DNA of 64,000 nucleotides from Siphonodentalium dalli. Its lineage: Eukaryota > Mollusca > Scaphopoda > Gadilida > Siphonodentaliidae. The stretch is from contig CP136061.1 of assembly GCA_032622095.1 (NCBI GenBank), positions 197,576,935 to 197,640,934 on the forward strand. Direction: 5' to 3'. Shown piece by piece: positions 1-11,812 of the stretch. The position numbers and the translations under genes were made by a program. The stretch's first letter is position 1, and the number at the start of each line of letters is the position of its first letter. The notes beneath the pieces were generated by a model. That model was given only the letters and a program-made list of their open reading frames with translations. It searched no databases and was not told the origin of the DNA.

Positions 1-2
1 TA

Positions 3-2126
3 AATGTAGCAGGAATAATGAGTAAGCAAAACGAGCCAGAATTCATAAGTTTCATTGAACAATTTGATGTGCTATGTATACAAGAAACCAAAACCGACGA
101 AGCGGATGTTATAGAGGTACCTGGTTTCAAAACACTAATACAACAAAATAGAGAAACAATTTCTAGATACAGATCGGGAGGTTTATGTGTTCTAGTTAAA
201 AATAATTTGGTAGATTTTACCGAGCCACTTGATATTAAAAATGAATTTGTTGCTTGGTTTAGATTCAAAGCAGAACCGAATTTATCTTTGATTTTTGGAA
301 ATGTTTATATACCACCGGAATGTACAAAGTTCAGTTCTAACACATGCTTCAATGAAATCCATGCCTCCATTGTTGAAGTTAGAATGATTAGTGAACATAT
401 TATATTGATGGGCGACTTCAATGCTAGGACAGCTCGCCTAGTTGATTTTGTTACCCCTGATAAACCTTTCCCCGGTGAACAGTTTGAATTTTCCAAACGG
501 TCATCACAAGACACAAAAACGAATAATTATGGGTATAAATTGGTCGACATGTGCAAGACTGTGGAATCCCTCATAGTAAATGGTAGAGTTGGTAGTGACG
601 ATGGAATTGGTAAAGTAACTTGTCGAAATGTAAGTGTAGTGGACTACGCAGTCGCGGCATATCTGTTCATGCCATTGATTAGCGAGTTCTGTGTGGGCGA
701 TTTTAACAACCTCCTTAGTGATGTACATAGCCATATTTACTGTAAGATCTCATTTGAAGTGTCTGTGAGTAGTCCAACTGTAGCACCGAGTACTGGTAAG
801 CCAATATCATTAGTGTCGGAAAACTCAAACCATGAAACTATCAAACCGTGGAACAATGAATACGAACGTGAGTATATAGAAAACATTGATCCAAAATTAG
901 TGACTGATTTGAATGAAGACATTTTCTCATTACATATGAGAAGTGACGTGTCCCGCATTGATATAGATGATGTAAATGATAAGCTGAAAACTATTTTCTT
1001 ACGTAGCGCGGCCGCGAGTATGGGGACGAGCAAAAAGCGAAAACATGCAGCCACAAACATGCGAGTAAAAAATCCGTGGTTCTCTAGAGACTGTGCCAAC
1101 TCAAGACGTCAGTATCGCAAAGCATATAAACGTTTCCGATTGAATCAAAATAACACAAATAAACAATGCCTTGAGAAATCCCGAGGTGAATACAAATCGA
1201 CAATAAGGCGGAGTAGACTAAAATACAAAGTAGACACCGGTAAGAAAATATCCGAATTGAGATCCCGAAACCCCCGCGAATATTGGAGATACATTGGACG
1301 CGGCAAAAGACAAACCCGGCCCAGTCGAGTACCCGATTTGAAGGATTTTCATGACTATTTTGCTGCACTTAACCATTCAGATCCAGATGTAGATATCACC
1401 GATCACACAACGAGTAACGTGGCAGATATTCAAACGTCTGCGCTAGACTACGATATTAAACTTGATGAAATCGACGAAGCACTCCGAAAACTTAAATTTG
1501 GGCGCGCCCCAGGTATTGATGGTATCAAGAATGAATATATCAAAATGGCAACCCCTTTGAAGCCATTTCTACAATTATATTTCAACCTAATTTTAAAAAC
1601 AGGCATCATTCCCACCGAATGGGGCATTGGCGTTATACAACCATTATACAAGGGTAAAGATTCGCAACTCCCAGAAAATTATCGACCAATTACGCTTGTA
1701 AGTTGTATTGCGAAGTTATTCACATCGATAATTAGCGAACGGATCCAGCTTTTTCTGGACCAAAATGAAATACTCTTTGAAAACCAGGCAGGCTTTAGAA
1801 AGGACTACTCCACTCTCGATCACATCTTTACTCTAAACGCTGTGATAGACTTAGCGAAAGCTAGAAAGAAAAAGTTATATTGCGCATTTATAGACCTATC
1901 TAAGGCCTTCGACAACGTCTGGCGGGCTGCACTCTGGCGAAAACTGATAGAGGTAGGAATATCAGGTAGAATTCTTGTAGTTATCAGAAATATGTACGAA
2001 AGCATAAAATCGTGTGTCATCTCAGATAATGAATATTCCGATCTATTTGATTGTGAAGTTGGTGTTAGACAAGGTGAAATCTGTCACCCGTGTTATTCTC
2101 CCTGTATACAAATGATTTGGAGATGA
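3..2126 (+). pseudogene. LINE ORF2 first part: EEP endonuclease and N-terminal half of reverse transcriptase
   Basis: Endonuclease nicks target DNA and the RT primes cDNA synthesis there (target-primed reverse transcription). Seen from the Met at 18: CIQETK (metal-binding Glu) near residue 21, GDFNART near 132, and SDVHSHI near 236, matching the C-terminal His signature. A basic linker follows (about 340-425). RT begins with GRAPGIDGIKNEYI near 495, then PENYRPITLVS, NQAGFRKDYSTLDHI, and motif A FIDLSKAFDNVW. The frame runs to GVRQGE and then loses homology: CHPCYSPCIQMIWR is out-of-frame readthrough. The correct continuation (LFSLYTND...) is in another frame from 2090, implying loss of one base near 2088-2091. 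The Met at 18 is internal to the domain, not the native start. Confidence 0.88.
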
Positions 2127-3409
2127 AACTTGGCGCTAATTCTGAAAATGGCATACATATAACCGATTTTCAAAACTTGAATGAAAATTATCTGAAATTA
2201 TTTTGTCTTCTTTATGCCGACGACACAGTGCTATTCTCATTCACACCCCAGGGGCTACAACATATGCTAAATGATTATGCAGAATATTGTGAACTCTGGA
2301 AATTAAAAATCAATAATTCTAAAAGTAATGTTGTCATATTCGGTCGTCACAGAAAAAAAGATAAACTTCCACAGTCCTTCGCGTTCAATAATCAACATAT
2401 CGAAGTAACTGATGGATACAAATATCTTGGAGTAACTTTCCATAAAAACGGCTCCTTTTTAAATGAGAAAAAGTCTCGATGTGAACAAGCAAAGAGAGCA
2501 ATGTTTGCGTTAATTTGCAAGATCAGACAATCTGACTTATCCGTTGAATGCATAACTGATATCTATGAAAAAACTGTCGTCCCAATTATGTTATATGGGT
2601 CAGAAATCTGGGGTATTTACAACAATGATATTATCCAGAGAACAGAGCTGTGGTTTTTGAAATATGTCATGAAGATGAAAACTAGTACACCAACGGCATT
2701 CGTGTATGGCGAGCTAGGACTATATCCGATAAAAAGCAAAATCGAACTACGAATCTTGAAATTTTGGGCGAAACTCATCAGTGGCAAACGCCAGAAAATA
2801 AGTTATCTACTCTATTGGTCATTGTGTACGCGATTCAGTCAGAACAGACAGCTCCGCAGCAAATCGATATGGATAAACTACGTTAATAACCTGCTGAATT
2901 CACTCGGACATAGCCATATGTGGGAAACACATGATGTAAGTTCAATTAAGGCCTTCAATACGGTTATGCAGACTGCGGTTCAAGACAAATACACTCAAGA
3001 ATGGTGGACCATATTAAACACATCAAGTAAATGTAAATTGTATAAAAACATTAAGCCCGCTTTTGGGTATGAAAGCTATTTTAACAGTCTAAGCAGAAAA
3101 GAAGCACATACACTTCTCAAATTCAGAACGAGAAACCACAGATTACCGATTGAAACGGGAGATTGGGCTGATGAAAACCCTTCTTCGTGTCGCTTTTGTT
3201 ACTCCGGCGAAATTGGCGATGAACTACATGTGTTACTTATTTGCGATAAATTCGAGTATCAGAGACGCAAATTTATCGCACCATATTACTATACTAGACC
3301 GACAATGGTGAAAATGAATCAATTGATGAATAACAATAAGCCAAAGGTTTTACGAAACTTGTGCAAAGTTATTTCCTGTATTTTCAGTGCCCTAATGCAA
3401 GATTCCTAG
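2090..3409 (+). pseudogene. LINE ORF2 second part: RT catalytic motif and C-terminal domain
   Basis: This continues the same polyprotein after the frameshift. LFSLYTNDLEMKL follows directly on from GVRQGE in the RT family, and the catalytic box is LLYADDTVLFS (YADD) near residue 40. KYLGVTFHKNG near 111 is the usual RT thumb-boundary motif. The C-terminus has CRFCYSGEIGDELHVLLIC, a C-x2-C...H-x4-C pattern found at the end of many CR1/I/Jockey RT proteins. No further stop or frameshift is seen before 3409, so this copy carries a single visible lesion inside the window. The apparent start at 2090 is only the point where the frame opens. Confidence 0.88.
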
Positions 3410-3430
3410 AAAACCGTTATATATAACTTT

Positions 3431-4329
3431 AAACATGAAATAAACAAGTCGTTTATACAACCATATACTGATGGAACAATAGTCTGTGGCAATATTGGGG
3501 TCGCCCGATCTATTCATATTTTATTTTTGTTATACATGTTTTGTTCGTGACTGTATTCATATATGTTTCAAAGTTGACGTCATAGTTGCCGACTATACAA
3601 TAACAAGTCATACTCACCCATCTCTTATTATCATATGTACCGTTACGCTGGGAGGTTGTTCTCAGTAGCCAAGTGCCAGGGTGCTAATATATCCATGCAC
3701 TAAGGAGGTAAACGATGAAATGCAGAAATTCACGTAGATCACGAAAACACAATCCGAACCCAAGTCGAACTTCGCGACACTGACCTAAAGAGATCTGAAA
3801 TGTTTATATCGAGATGCGTCCATCGGTGTCGCCTGAGTTTGTTTTTGAACGCTTAGCACGTGCACTGAGAACATCTCTCCCACCGGCTGCGAACGGTGTC
3901 AAATGAATTTATTGGATTATTGGTGGGATGGTGTCTGGGGGAGGGGGTCGTCACTATGTAAAAGGTAGATACATGTATAACTGAGTTTTTTTAAGAACTA
4001 ACGCAATTATTATACAATCAAATGTGTGTGGATGTATATTCATACATTTTGGTCACACTAGAACGACTCTATCTAGCCACATTGATAAAATTTTGAACTT
4101 TTAATGGAAATAACACTCACGTTTATATAAAATAGACGTATTATATGTTTGCCGGCGCATGCGAACTAATAGCTATCGGCATCGCTCACCCCATGTGAAC
4201 ATAGTTACTTCGGTTTAATGAAAATGCATAATTATACATGAATATTTTATATGAAAATAAAATTATGGGGGGGGGGGCATGTTGATATATTGTGTCTCTA
4301 TTACCATATATATTTGGTTTGAGAATAAA
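3431..4329. other. No recognised feature
   Basis: AT-rich sequence between the LINE and the truncated family A copy. There is a G-run at 4266-4275. The short reading frames here show no domain, and I see no repeat structure. Confidence 0.5.
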
Positions 4330-6272
4330 TATTTGAATTGAAAAGTCGCGCCCTTCGCGTCAGTGGTGCCCGGAAGGGGAGGGGCAGAATTTTTTTCTGT
4401 CGCCGATTGCCACGAAACTTACATATAATCATCCCCATGATACGAAGAATCCAACGGTGTGGTTTAAATATGTCAAAAGTGGCGTCGTTCGAGTCAGGGA
4501 TGCACGGAATGGGACAGGGGGCACAAAAATTGATAAAATTAATTTTAGCGCCGATTTCCACCAAATTGATATATATTCTTCATGATGCATGGAATATAAT
4601 TGTGCGATTTAACAACGCCAAATTGTTGTCGTTTTGATGAGAGATTGTGAGGGGTGGGCACTAAAATTGATAATAATTGGTTTAGTCGCCGTTTGCCACC
4701 ACACTTACACAAAATCACCCCCATGGTATGATGAGTCTAATGGTGTAGCATATATATATCTGTCAAATGTGGCATCATGGGTGCAATCAAAGGGACAGGG
4801 GCACCAAAATTGATGCACAATTGTTTTTGTTTTTAGCGCCAATTTCCACCAAATTGATACACGTTCTTATCCATGATACGAGGAATCTAATCGTGTGATA
4901 TAAAGACGCCATAGTGGTGCTTTTTGGGTGAGAGATGGGGAGGGAGGGATTGGCACCAAATTTGATAAAACAAATCGTTTAGTCGCCGATTATCACCAAA
5001 CTTATAAACAATCATCTCCATTATATCAGGAGTGTAATTGTGTGGTTTAAGGATGTCACAAGTGGGGCCATTCGAGTCAGTGGTGTGTAGAGATGAGAGG
5101 GACACAAAAAATTATATATATATGTTTCTACCAGATTGATACATATTCTTCTCCGTGATAATGAGGAATGAGGAATCTTATCGTGTGGTTTAGATACACC
5201 AAATTGGTGCCCTATGGGTGAGAGATATGGGGACCTTAAATTTGATACAAATTTGTATACTCGCCAATTTTCACCAATTTCATGTAAATGCATCCCTAAC
5301 CTCTAATGAGTCTTAGTGTGTGCAGCTGAAGTCCGAAATAGGGACGGGAGCGTCACCAAAACTGATACAAAATATTTTAGTACCAATTACCATCAAATTC
5401 AGACACGTTCTTCTCAAATGATACAAGAAATCAAATCGTGCTGTATGTCTGTCTGTCTGTCTTTCTGTCTGCCTGTGTGCGTTCTATATATAACTTCACG
5501 AGGTACAATCGAGGTGGCACCAAGACGTTTTAAGAGGGGTAACATTTTAAAGGAATATAATGGTGCGGGTTTAAATTTTCTAAAATGACACTGTTGGTAT
5601 CAGAGGAAGAAAAGGGGGAGGTCGACAAAATTAAGAAAATATGGTGAAATAGTTTTGTCGCCGATTTCCACCAAACAAATACATAATCACCTCCGCAATA
5701 TGGCGTTGTTCGAGTCAGCGTTGCATCAACAATTGATTTCATAAACTATATTTAGCCCAGATTTCCACCCAATTGATATATTATTCTTCTCTATGATACG
5801 AGGAATACTATCGTGTGATTTAAAGACGCCAACATAGCTGTCGTTTGGGTGAGAGATATGGGGTCATAACTATTCTCAGAATTTATTTACATGCTGATAA
5901 CCACCAAACTATATATAATCATCGCCAGTATACCATGCATCCATGAGTATAATGGGCGTTGTTTAAATATGTCAAAAGAGGCAAAAGCTGATACAAATAT
6001 ATTTGGTACTAATTGCCACCAAATGCATACACGTTTTTCTCTAATGATATACGATGAATTAAATCACATTTGGTGTCGTTTGCGTCATGGATGGCGAGCG
6101 GATATGCACTATCATTGATAAGATTGCTATTCGCCGATATCCACATATAAGTTATATATAGTCACCCAGGCCATCTCCATATCATTTTAAGGAGTTTTGG
6201 TTGTTAACATTTCACAATCCCGACAAAATGGTGACCCACTTAAGTCACTTGAACAATTATATCTTCTTAACT
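4330..6272 (-). repeat. Family A repeat, copy A5, truncated at both ends
   Basis: It contains the family A core on the minus strand: about a dozen degenerate units of roughly 120-150 bp, each built around a CGCCGAT/TTCCACCAAA-type anchor. Units also carry ATGATACGAGGAATCTAAT-like and GAGTCAGGG-like blocks. An internal ACAGACAGAC-type tail is visible near 5445-5475. It lacks the terminal ~170 bp at the 3' end and the whole 5' third, including the CTAGCAGGG end. Homology stops near AACAATTATATCTTCTTAAC at about 6270. Short ORFs within it are repeat readthrough. Confidence 0.8.
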
Positions 6273-7078
6273 ATCATTTCACCCAAACCTTGAGTGTTTA
6301 TTTCACACGACTTTCTGGGATAACCTGTGTGTCGACTGAGAACATGCGTGCCAATTGAGGAGAACACGCGAAGGATTTGTGTAAATGTTAGCCCAAACGA
6401 CATTTCGAAGTAACGACTGCTTTGTTGTTTATTTCGAGGAATAATACCGCATCATATGAATTCAGCCCAAATATATTGACAGGTGTCAAGGGTCTAACTC
6501 TATACTGAGCAATAAAAAACTAATATAATAAATACCGAGTATATTTAATTTTAACGCCAATGGGTCGTTTATGTGCGTTTAAGAGTGTATTTATGCTTAA
6601 AGCAAAGTGAAATAACGATCTTAAAATGAATTGGCCGGTATATTTTATTAGTTATCAGGGTTACCAGGGTCGTAGTTGCATAAATTACAATATATTTTTA
6701 TCCTAAGATAATTGCGTGGTAATTTGTTGGTTAATGGATTGATCGGTGATCATGTTAACACAAATCCCATATATGGAAAGTGACTTGCGCATGCGCAAAA
6801 CAGATACAATGGTCTAATTTTCCAATGCCGATGACAATCGAAGCGGACGCGATGTGCATTTTAATTCTTTCATTACGACTGTTTTGGCGTCCTAATCTAT
6901 TAAAATATTCTTCTATATCTTGGAAGGTGTTCTGGAAGGATTATTTCAATATGTGTATATCGGATTAACCTTCCAAAAAGATGAGTTTGACGCCTGTATT
7001 TCTTGGCATGAATATTAACGAGCGCTCGTCTGCAAGTAGGTCATCTGGATTCGGAATTGGCGTGTTTTTGTGAAAATG
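6273..7078. other. No recognised feature
   Basis: Low-copy AT-rich sequence between the truncated family A copy and the 7.1-kb direct repeats. The 62-codon frame at 6780-6968 has no recognisable motif. Confidence 0.45.
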
Positions 7079-7435
7079 TCAAATTCAATTTCTTCCATCT
7101 AAAACATAATTACGCGCTGGACTCGGTCATTTTAGGAACATATATGTATCACACGCACATACACCAAGTCTCAGCCTAAAAGTTTGAAAAATGACAGTTT
7201 TATCGACATAAATCGATGTTAATGGTAAATTCAAATTTCCATGTTAAATTTTATCATTGAAAAAAATTCATTTCTTCCATCTAAAACATAATTGCGTGCT
7301 GTACTCTGTCATTTTACGAATATGTAGCTATCCCACCAACACACTCAAAGTCTCAGCTTAAAATTTTGAAAAATGACAGTTTTATCGACATAAATCAATT
7401 TTAATGCCAATAATGGCAAATGGAGTGTTAAATAA
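7079..7435. repeat. Tandem direct duplication, two ~175-bp copies
   Basis: Copy 1 spans about 7079-7257 and copy 2 about 7262-7435. Both carry TTCTTCCATCTAAAACATAA, CAAGTCTCAGC or AAAGTCTCAGC, and TGACAGTTTTATCGACATAA in the same order. They differ by scattered substitutions and small indels. Confidence 0.85.
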
Positions 7436-7439
7436 ATTT

Positions 7440-8545
7440 TAGGCCAATTAGGGCCCTGCGAATGTTGTCTGACCTGTTCTATATTGGTCACTAGAGTTCA
7501 CATTTGACCGGTTACACCTGATAATTATGCGACAGTATAGTCGCGTTACTTTATAGGTCAACATTGGTCATTATCACCTGACAAATTTATTTTGGTCTAT
7601 CGTATCAACTCCTATTTTCTCCCGCGCGTAGCCTGACTACCGCTATTCTCAAAGTAATTGACCAGAAAAAAAGGGGTGATACCCCAGTCATGACCACGGT
7701 GATACCGGTAATAAACGGTAGCTGTATCGAGGCGGTCATGGCAGTGGAATTACGGTATTGGGCGATGATACCGCGGTCTTTTAGCGGGCACCGCATTAAT
7801 TTTTTTGAATACCGCAGTGATTTTCATGGAACACTTTGAGGGGAGGTATTTACTCCCACATACGTTAACAAGCGGTATCAGTACCGCGGTATTGGAGGAT
7901 ACCGCGGTATAGTACCGCAGTATTAACGGGGTGACACCACGTTGCTGGTGGTCAATTACTTTAAGTATAGCGGTAAGTGTCAACATTGGTCATTATCGCT
8001 CCACTAATTTGTATCGTTTCATCGGTATGAATTCCATATCCAATTATCCACATATAACCAACCCAACCTCTAATCCCGGTCCAATTTATTTATTTCTTTC
8101 ATCGGTATATTCACGTAACGTAATATTTTATCACGTGATATTTGTACTTATATGTCTATGGTATTACTATAGTATACTGTATACGTATATCAATTGCTAT
8201 TCCTATCTATATAATCCTGGTGCCATCTATAAAGATAGATAATTTCAGACCCCCCCCCCCCCATTTTACATCATTGCTGCTTTAGTACAGTCGCGATGCA
8301 ACATCGCTCCACTAATTTATGTCAGTTCATCGGTACAAACCACTTTTTCTCCGAGTCCATATAACCAACCCAACATCTTATAGATGACTATTCTGGCACT
8401 ATATAGAGATGACTAAGATTCTGACACCCCCCTATTTTATAGCCATGTTGCAACAGTAGAGTTCAGATGCATATTATGTCAACATCGGTCGTTATCGCTC
8501 TACAAATTTATATCGGTTCAACCCTTAGTTCCCTGTATCGCCCAC
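7440..8545. repeat. Degenerate dispersed repeats around ACATTGGTCATTATCGCTCC
   Basis: Four related segments begin near 7558, 7980, 8292 and 8480, with AACAT(T/C)GGTC(A/G)TTATCGCTC followed by (C)TA(A/C)AAATTTAT-like and CGGTTCA-like blocks. Two also share ATATAACCAACCCAAC. A MITE (7640-7973) interrupts the first. A C-run lies at 8251-8262. Confidence 0.65.
7640..7973. mobile_element. TA-flanked MITE (Tc1/mariner-like), 334 bp
   Basis: The ends are inverted repeats: CCGCTATTCTCAAAGTAATT on the left against the complement of AATTACTTTAAGTATAGCGG on the right. The inversion continues through TGACCA and GGGGTGA(T/C)ACC. TA lies on both sides (7638-7639 and 7974-7975), consistent with a Tc1/mariner target duplication. 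The interior is rich in ATACCGCGG-type short palindromes. There is no transposase. AAAGTAATTGACCA inside the TIR is shared with the palindromic MITEs at 8.8-9.3 kb. Confidence 0.75.
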
Positions 8546-8831
8546 CCCTCCCTCAGTTTATTTTTTCAGTTGTATTATAGTCTCATTACGTACACATTTT
8601 ATCTTTTCTAACTTTTGCTTCAACGCGTTGAGTTCCGCTGCAGACAATATAAAACTGACAACATTTTGAAATGTAAGCAGGCTTCAAACTCATCTTATCC
8701 AAGAAAAACTCTGGTTACATAAGAAATTTGTGTATAAGGTGTACGCGCATTTGTCGCGTTAAAAACAAAAGGTCCCAAGTCAAGGTCCAAATCCCCAACA
8801 CACTGATGTGAGGTTTAACTCCATCTACATA

Positions 8832-8960
8832 CAGTAATGTCCAAAGTAATTGATCACTTAACCACAGCAAAATAATGGGTATTTTTTCATGATTTTAAAT
8901 CCTGAAAAATTACCCATAATTCTGCTGTGGTTAAGTGGTCAATTACTTTGGGCATTACTG
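8832..8960. mobile_element. Palindromic mariner-type MITE, copy 1 of a trimer
   Basis: A 129-bp near-perfect palindrome runs from CAGTAATGTCCAAAGTAATT to AATTACTTTGGGCATTACTG with TA on both sides. The arms pair almost end to end around TTTTAAA. It has no coding capacity. Structure and TA duplication point to a Tc1/mariner-mobilised MITE. Confidence 0.85.
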
Positions 8961-9006
8961 TAACCAATATAAGGATTTGAGGTGTAATAATAACTCAATC
9001 CTCATA

Positions 9007-9135
9007 CAGTAATGTCCAAAGTAATCGACCACTTAACCACAGCATAATTATTGGTAATTTGTCAGGATTTTAAATGCTGAAAAAATACCCATAATTCTGC
9101 TGTGGTTAAGTGGTCAATTACTTTGGGCATTAATG
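9007..9135. mobile_element. Palindromic mariner-type MITE, copy 2
   Basis: Same 129-bp palindrome as at 8832, flanked by TA. The right end reads CATTAATG instead of CATTACTG. It is separated from copy 1 by a 46-bp spacer containing AACCAATATAAGGATTTGAG that recurs after copies 2 and 3, so flank and MITE were duplicated together. Confidence 0.85.
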
Positions 9136-9181
9136 TAACCAATATAAGGATTTGAGGTGTAATGATAACTCAATCCTCATA

Positions 9182-9302
9182 CAGTAATGTACAAAGTAAT
9201 TGACCACAGCTGAATAATGGGTAATTTGTCAGGATTTTAAATGCTGAAAAATTACCAATAATTCTGATGTGGTTAAGTGGTCAATTACTTTGGGCATTAC
9301 TG
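9182..9302. mobile_element. Palindromic mariner-type MITE, copy 3 (small deletion)
   Basis: Third copy, 121 bp, with TA on both sides. The left arm lacks about 8 bp (CACTTAAC) next to TTGACCACAGC, so this palindrome is less perfect than copies 1 and 2. It is followed by the same spacer sequence and then low-copy DNA. Confidence 0.83.
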
Positions 9303-9304
9303 TA

Positions 9305-10310
9305 ACCAATATAAGGATGTGAGGTTTAATGAGAACTCCATCCACATAACTAATAAATATGTGTGAAAATTAAACCAAAAAAAATAAATTCCATGATGGC
9401 GTCCAATATGGACTGCCTAATTCTGCTCCAAAACATGTATATTGAATATATGGTTGTTTATCAATTGGGGGAAACTGATTATTTCAATGATATTTTCATT
9501 AACTGCATGGGATCCAAAACCCGACTTACGGGAGCTCGCTTCGTGCACGACTGTATCTTAAGCATATGTGCATATTTAATGAGCCAACAATTGGAATCCA
9601 AATAGAGAAGATTGGCACGTTGACCCTGCGCATAGACATCATTGATGATCTCTATGGGAATCAAAATTGACATTTAATAGACAATTTCGATTAACCGCAA
9701 TAACTTAAGGAATCTCTAATTATGATTAAGCCCAATGAGAATGCAATAAGACATTTCTTATTACCCTTAACCGCAATTACTTCCCATTGCACTTTAACAC
9801 AATTAATATCTCTCCCCCCCCCCAACAGCTTATCAATACCACTCAGGACAGTGGGTGTTTTTCCTCAATTAATTGAATTTCTTGTTAGTGACCATAAATC
9901 TATACCTTCGGTTTTGCCGAATAACCGAACAAATGTTGTCAACTGTTTCCACGTTTATTCTCACTTATACCGTTTTTATATCCGTTTTATCCTATTTGTT
10001 GTTGTGTATTGCATTACTTTGATAAAGTCTGCGCTTGTGTTATTCTCACAAAAGGTAATGCGTGTTTACATTTCACAATTCCGCCTTACAGTCTGCGAGT
10101 GCGACGGAAAAAATGTCCACATGTCCGAGCGCCATTGGCATTGATTCCTTAAATACGAGACTATTTAATCGAATGAGGTCAAATATTCGCATATAACTTG
10201 ACTCATATGTTATTCTGCACAATTCTGGCCAGTGCCGACTTTCATTTCGCATTACTTTCGTTTTTATCGAAATATAACCGTTTTCTATGGAGATTCCCAT
10301 GTAAATTTGT
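9305..10310. other. No recognised feature
   Basis: Low-copy sequence with a C-run at 9814-9823. The 140-codon frame at 9722-10144 is AT-driven, has no domain signature and is not supported as a gene. Confidence 0.45.
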
Positions 10311-10531
10311 TCAACCAAAAAAATTCATAGTTTTGCCAATTTCAAGCTAGTTTAATACTTTATAGCATGGTCAGGGCATAATCTGGCCTATCGAGTGATG
10401 GTAGACGTTCCTTCAGTGTGCACAACAAATATTTGGTCCCAACGAAGCAGGCTAAAATCCTGAAATTTGTCAATTGACTTTGAGTGTGAAGAAAATATTC
10501 ATTTAAACTTCCAAAATTGGTTGAAATATGC

Positions 10532-10690
10532 TCAACAACATTCAGTTGAATGGTGACATTATTTATAGTCACCGACTAACTTCCACGATGAATAAAATTA
10601 GTTTTTATTGATGACAATTATGTCGCGAGTCATAAAAATGTTAATTTTCTGAAGAAAAAAAATTCATTGTTTCGCCAATTTCAAGCTAGT
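10532..10690. repeat. Direct repeat, ~160 bp, first full copy
   Basis: Starts TCAACAACATTCAGTTGAAT, passes through TAGTCACCGACTAACTTCC and ends CCAATTTCAAGCTAGT. The second full copy is at 11092-11251. A partial third copy (ATTCATAGTTTTGCC through CAAGCTAG, then GCATGGTCAGGGCAT) lies at about 10316-10380. Confidence 0.85.
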
Positions 10691-10800
10691 ATTGAGCATG
10701 GTCAGGGCATTACATATAATGATTAAGATTGCTAAAGAACTGAAATAATGAAATGGGAAACTTTTACTGACATCTGGTAAGTATTGAGGAGCAGATGCTA

Positions 10801-11034
10801 GAGGCCCCCACCCCACCCCCATGGAAGACGGAATACCACTTAACACAGAAGTTGGAATACGGAATACCATATGGAATACATAAAAATATATGAAAACTTC
10901 ATTTTTTGGAAGGTCGGCGTACGAATACCGGTATTTTTGGAATACCGAATACCTCCTAACAGAGGGGCCGGAAATACGGCGTACCTCATAACAGGGCATG
11001 GAATACGGCATACGAAAAAGGGGGTGGGGGCCTC
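10801..11034. mobile_element. 234-bp MITE with 6-bp target duplication
   Basis: Terminal inverted repeats are GAGGCCCCCACC on the left and GGTGGGGGCCTC on the right. The hexamer ATGCTA occurs immediately outside both ends (10795-10800 and 11035-11040), a clean target-site duplication. The interior repeats GGAATAC-type words in both orientations. There is no transposase. The superfamily is not identified. Confidence 0.78.
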
Positions 11035-11091
11035 ATGCTATGGAGCCTCCGAGCCTCCCAATATATTGTCTGCTCCACATCTCAATAGAAT

Positions 11092-11251
11092 TCAACAACA
11101 TTCAGTTGAATGGTGACATTATTTATAGTCACCGACTAACTTCCACGATGAATCAAATTTGTTTTTATTGGTGACAATTTATGTCGCGAATCATAAAAAT
11201 GTAAATTTTCTGAAGAAAAAAAATTCATTGGTTTGCGAATTTCAAGCTAGT
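11092..11251. repeat. Direct repeat, ~160 bp, second full copy
   Basis: Same sequence as 10532-10690 with few substitutions, in the same orientation 560 bp downstream. The pair brackets the 234-bp MITE. Confidence 0.85.
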
Positions 11252-11621
11252 TTATAGCGAACATGGGAACCAAGGTACAATTTATGCCATTTAGGCACAC
11301 TTCAGAGTGAAATCTGGGCTTATATTTCGGCGAGAATCCAAATCTAGATTCTCGCAAATTACCCTGGATTCTCATGAAAAAGTATATATGGATTCTCGCA
11401 AAATCAGATGAAATATATGCCCTAGTGGAAATATAGCAAATCGTTTAATGCTTTAGAATTTTTTTTTTCGGAGATTTATATATATGTTTAAAGACATATT
11501 ATGGAATTTTTCGGGAGCGAGAAATTGATAAGTTAGTGCTCAGGCACTTTTCCAACGTGGGGAATGTTATCATTCTACTAACATCACTGAAAATTTCCAA
11601 AAAGATCTACCACACCACTTC

Positions 11622-11812
11622 ATATAGAACATCGTCTGAACTACTCCAAATTGTAAATATTTACATCTCGATTCGGGGCGCAACTATCGGCTGTAATTAA
11701 ACAAAATCATTTTGCCATCGAGAGTCATTGCATTTAACTAATATATAAGAATGACGTTGTGTAACATCCATTTGGATTAATATTCGTAACTAATAACTAC
11801 TTTGAGAAAGAG
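11622..11812 (-). repeat. Dispersed repeat, copy inverted relative to 48,780-48,962
   Basis: About 190 bp matches the reverse complement of 48,780-48,962. Shared blocks include GTAAATATTTACA, GTCATTGCATTTAA and CATCGTCTGAAC. It has no coding content. Confidence 0.75.

Larger units (their letters stand above)
1..3430 (+). mobile_element. Non-LTR retrotransposon (CR1/Jockey/I-like LINE), 5' part outside window
   Basis: The element carries an exonuclease-endonuclease-phosphatase (EEP) endonuclease, a reverse transcriptase and a C-terminal Cys/His motif on the plus strand. This is the usual order of a LINE second ORF. The frame is already open at base 3, reading NVAGIMSK before the first Met, so the true start lies left of the window. 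The coding part ends at 3409 and is followed by a short AT-rich 3' UTR. No poly(A) or satellite tail is clear, so the 3' end near 3430 is approximate. There is no RNase H domain after the RT. The clade within the Jockey/CR1/I group cannot be fixed by eye. Confidence 0.9.

Noticed and set aside
4301-5293. Several ORFs of 70-99 codons on both strands, with similar ones at 19.2-20.7, 50.0-51.3 and 59.7-61.3 kb
   Set aside because: They recur because they are family A core units. Frames differ between copies and have no protein homology.
9722-10144. 140-codon plus-strand ORF
   Set aside because: AT-driven hydrophobic translation crossing a C-run; nothing recognisable.
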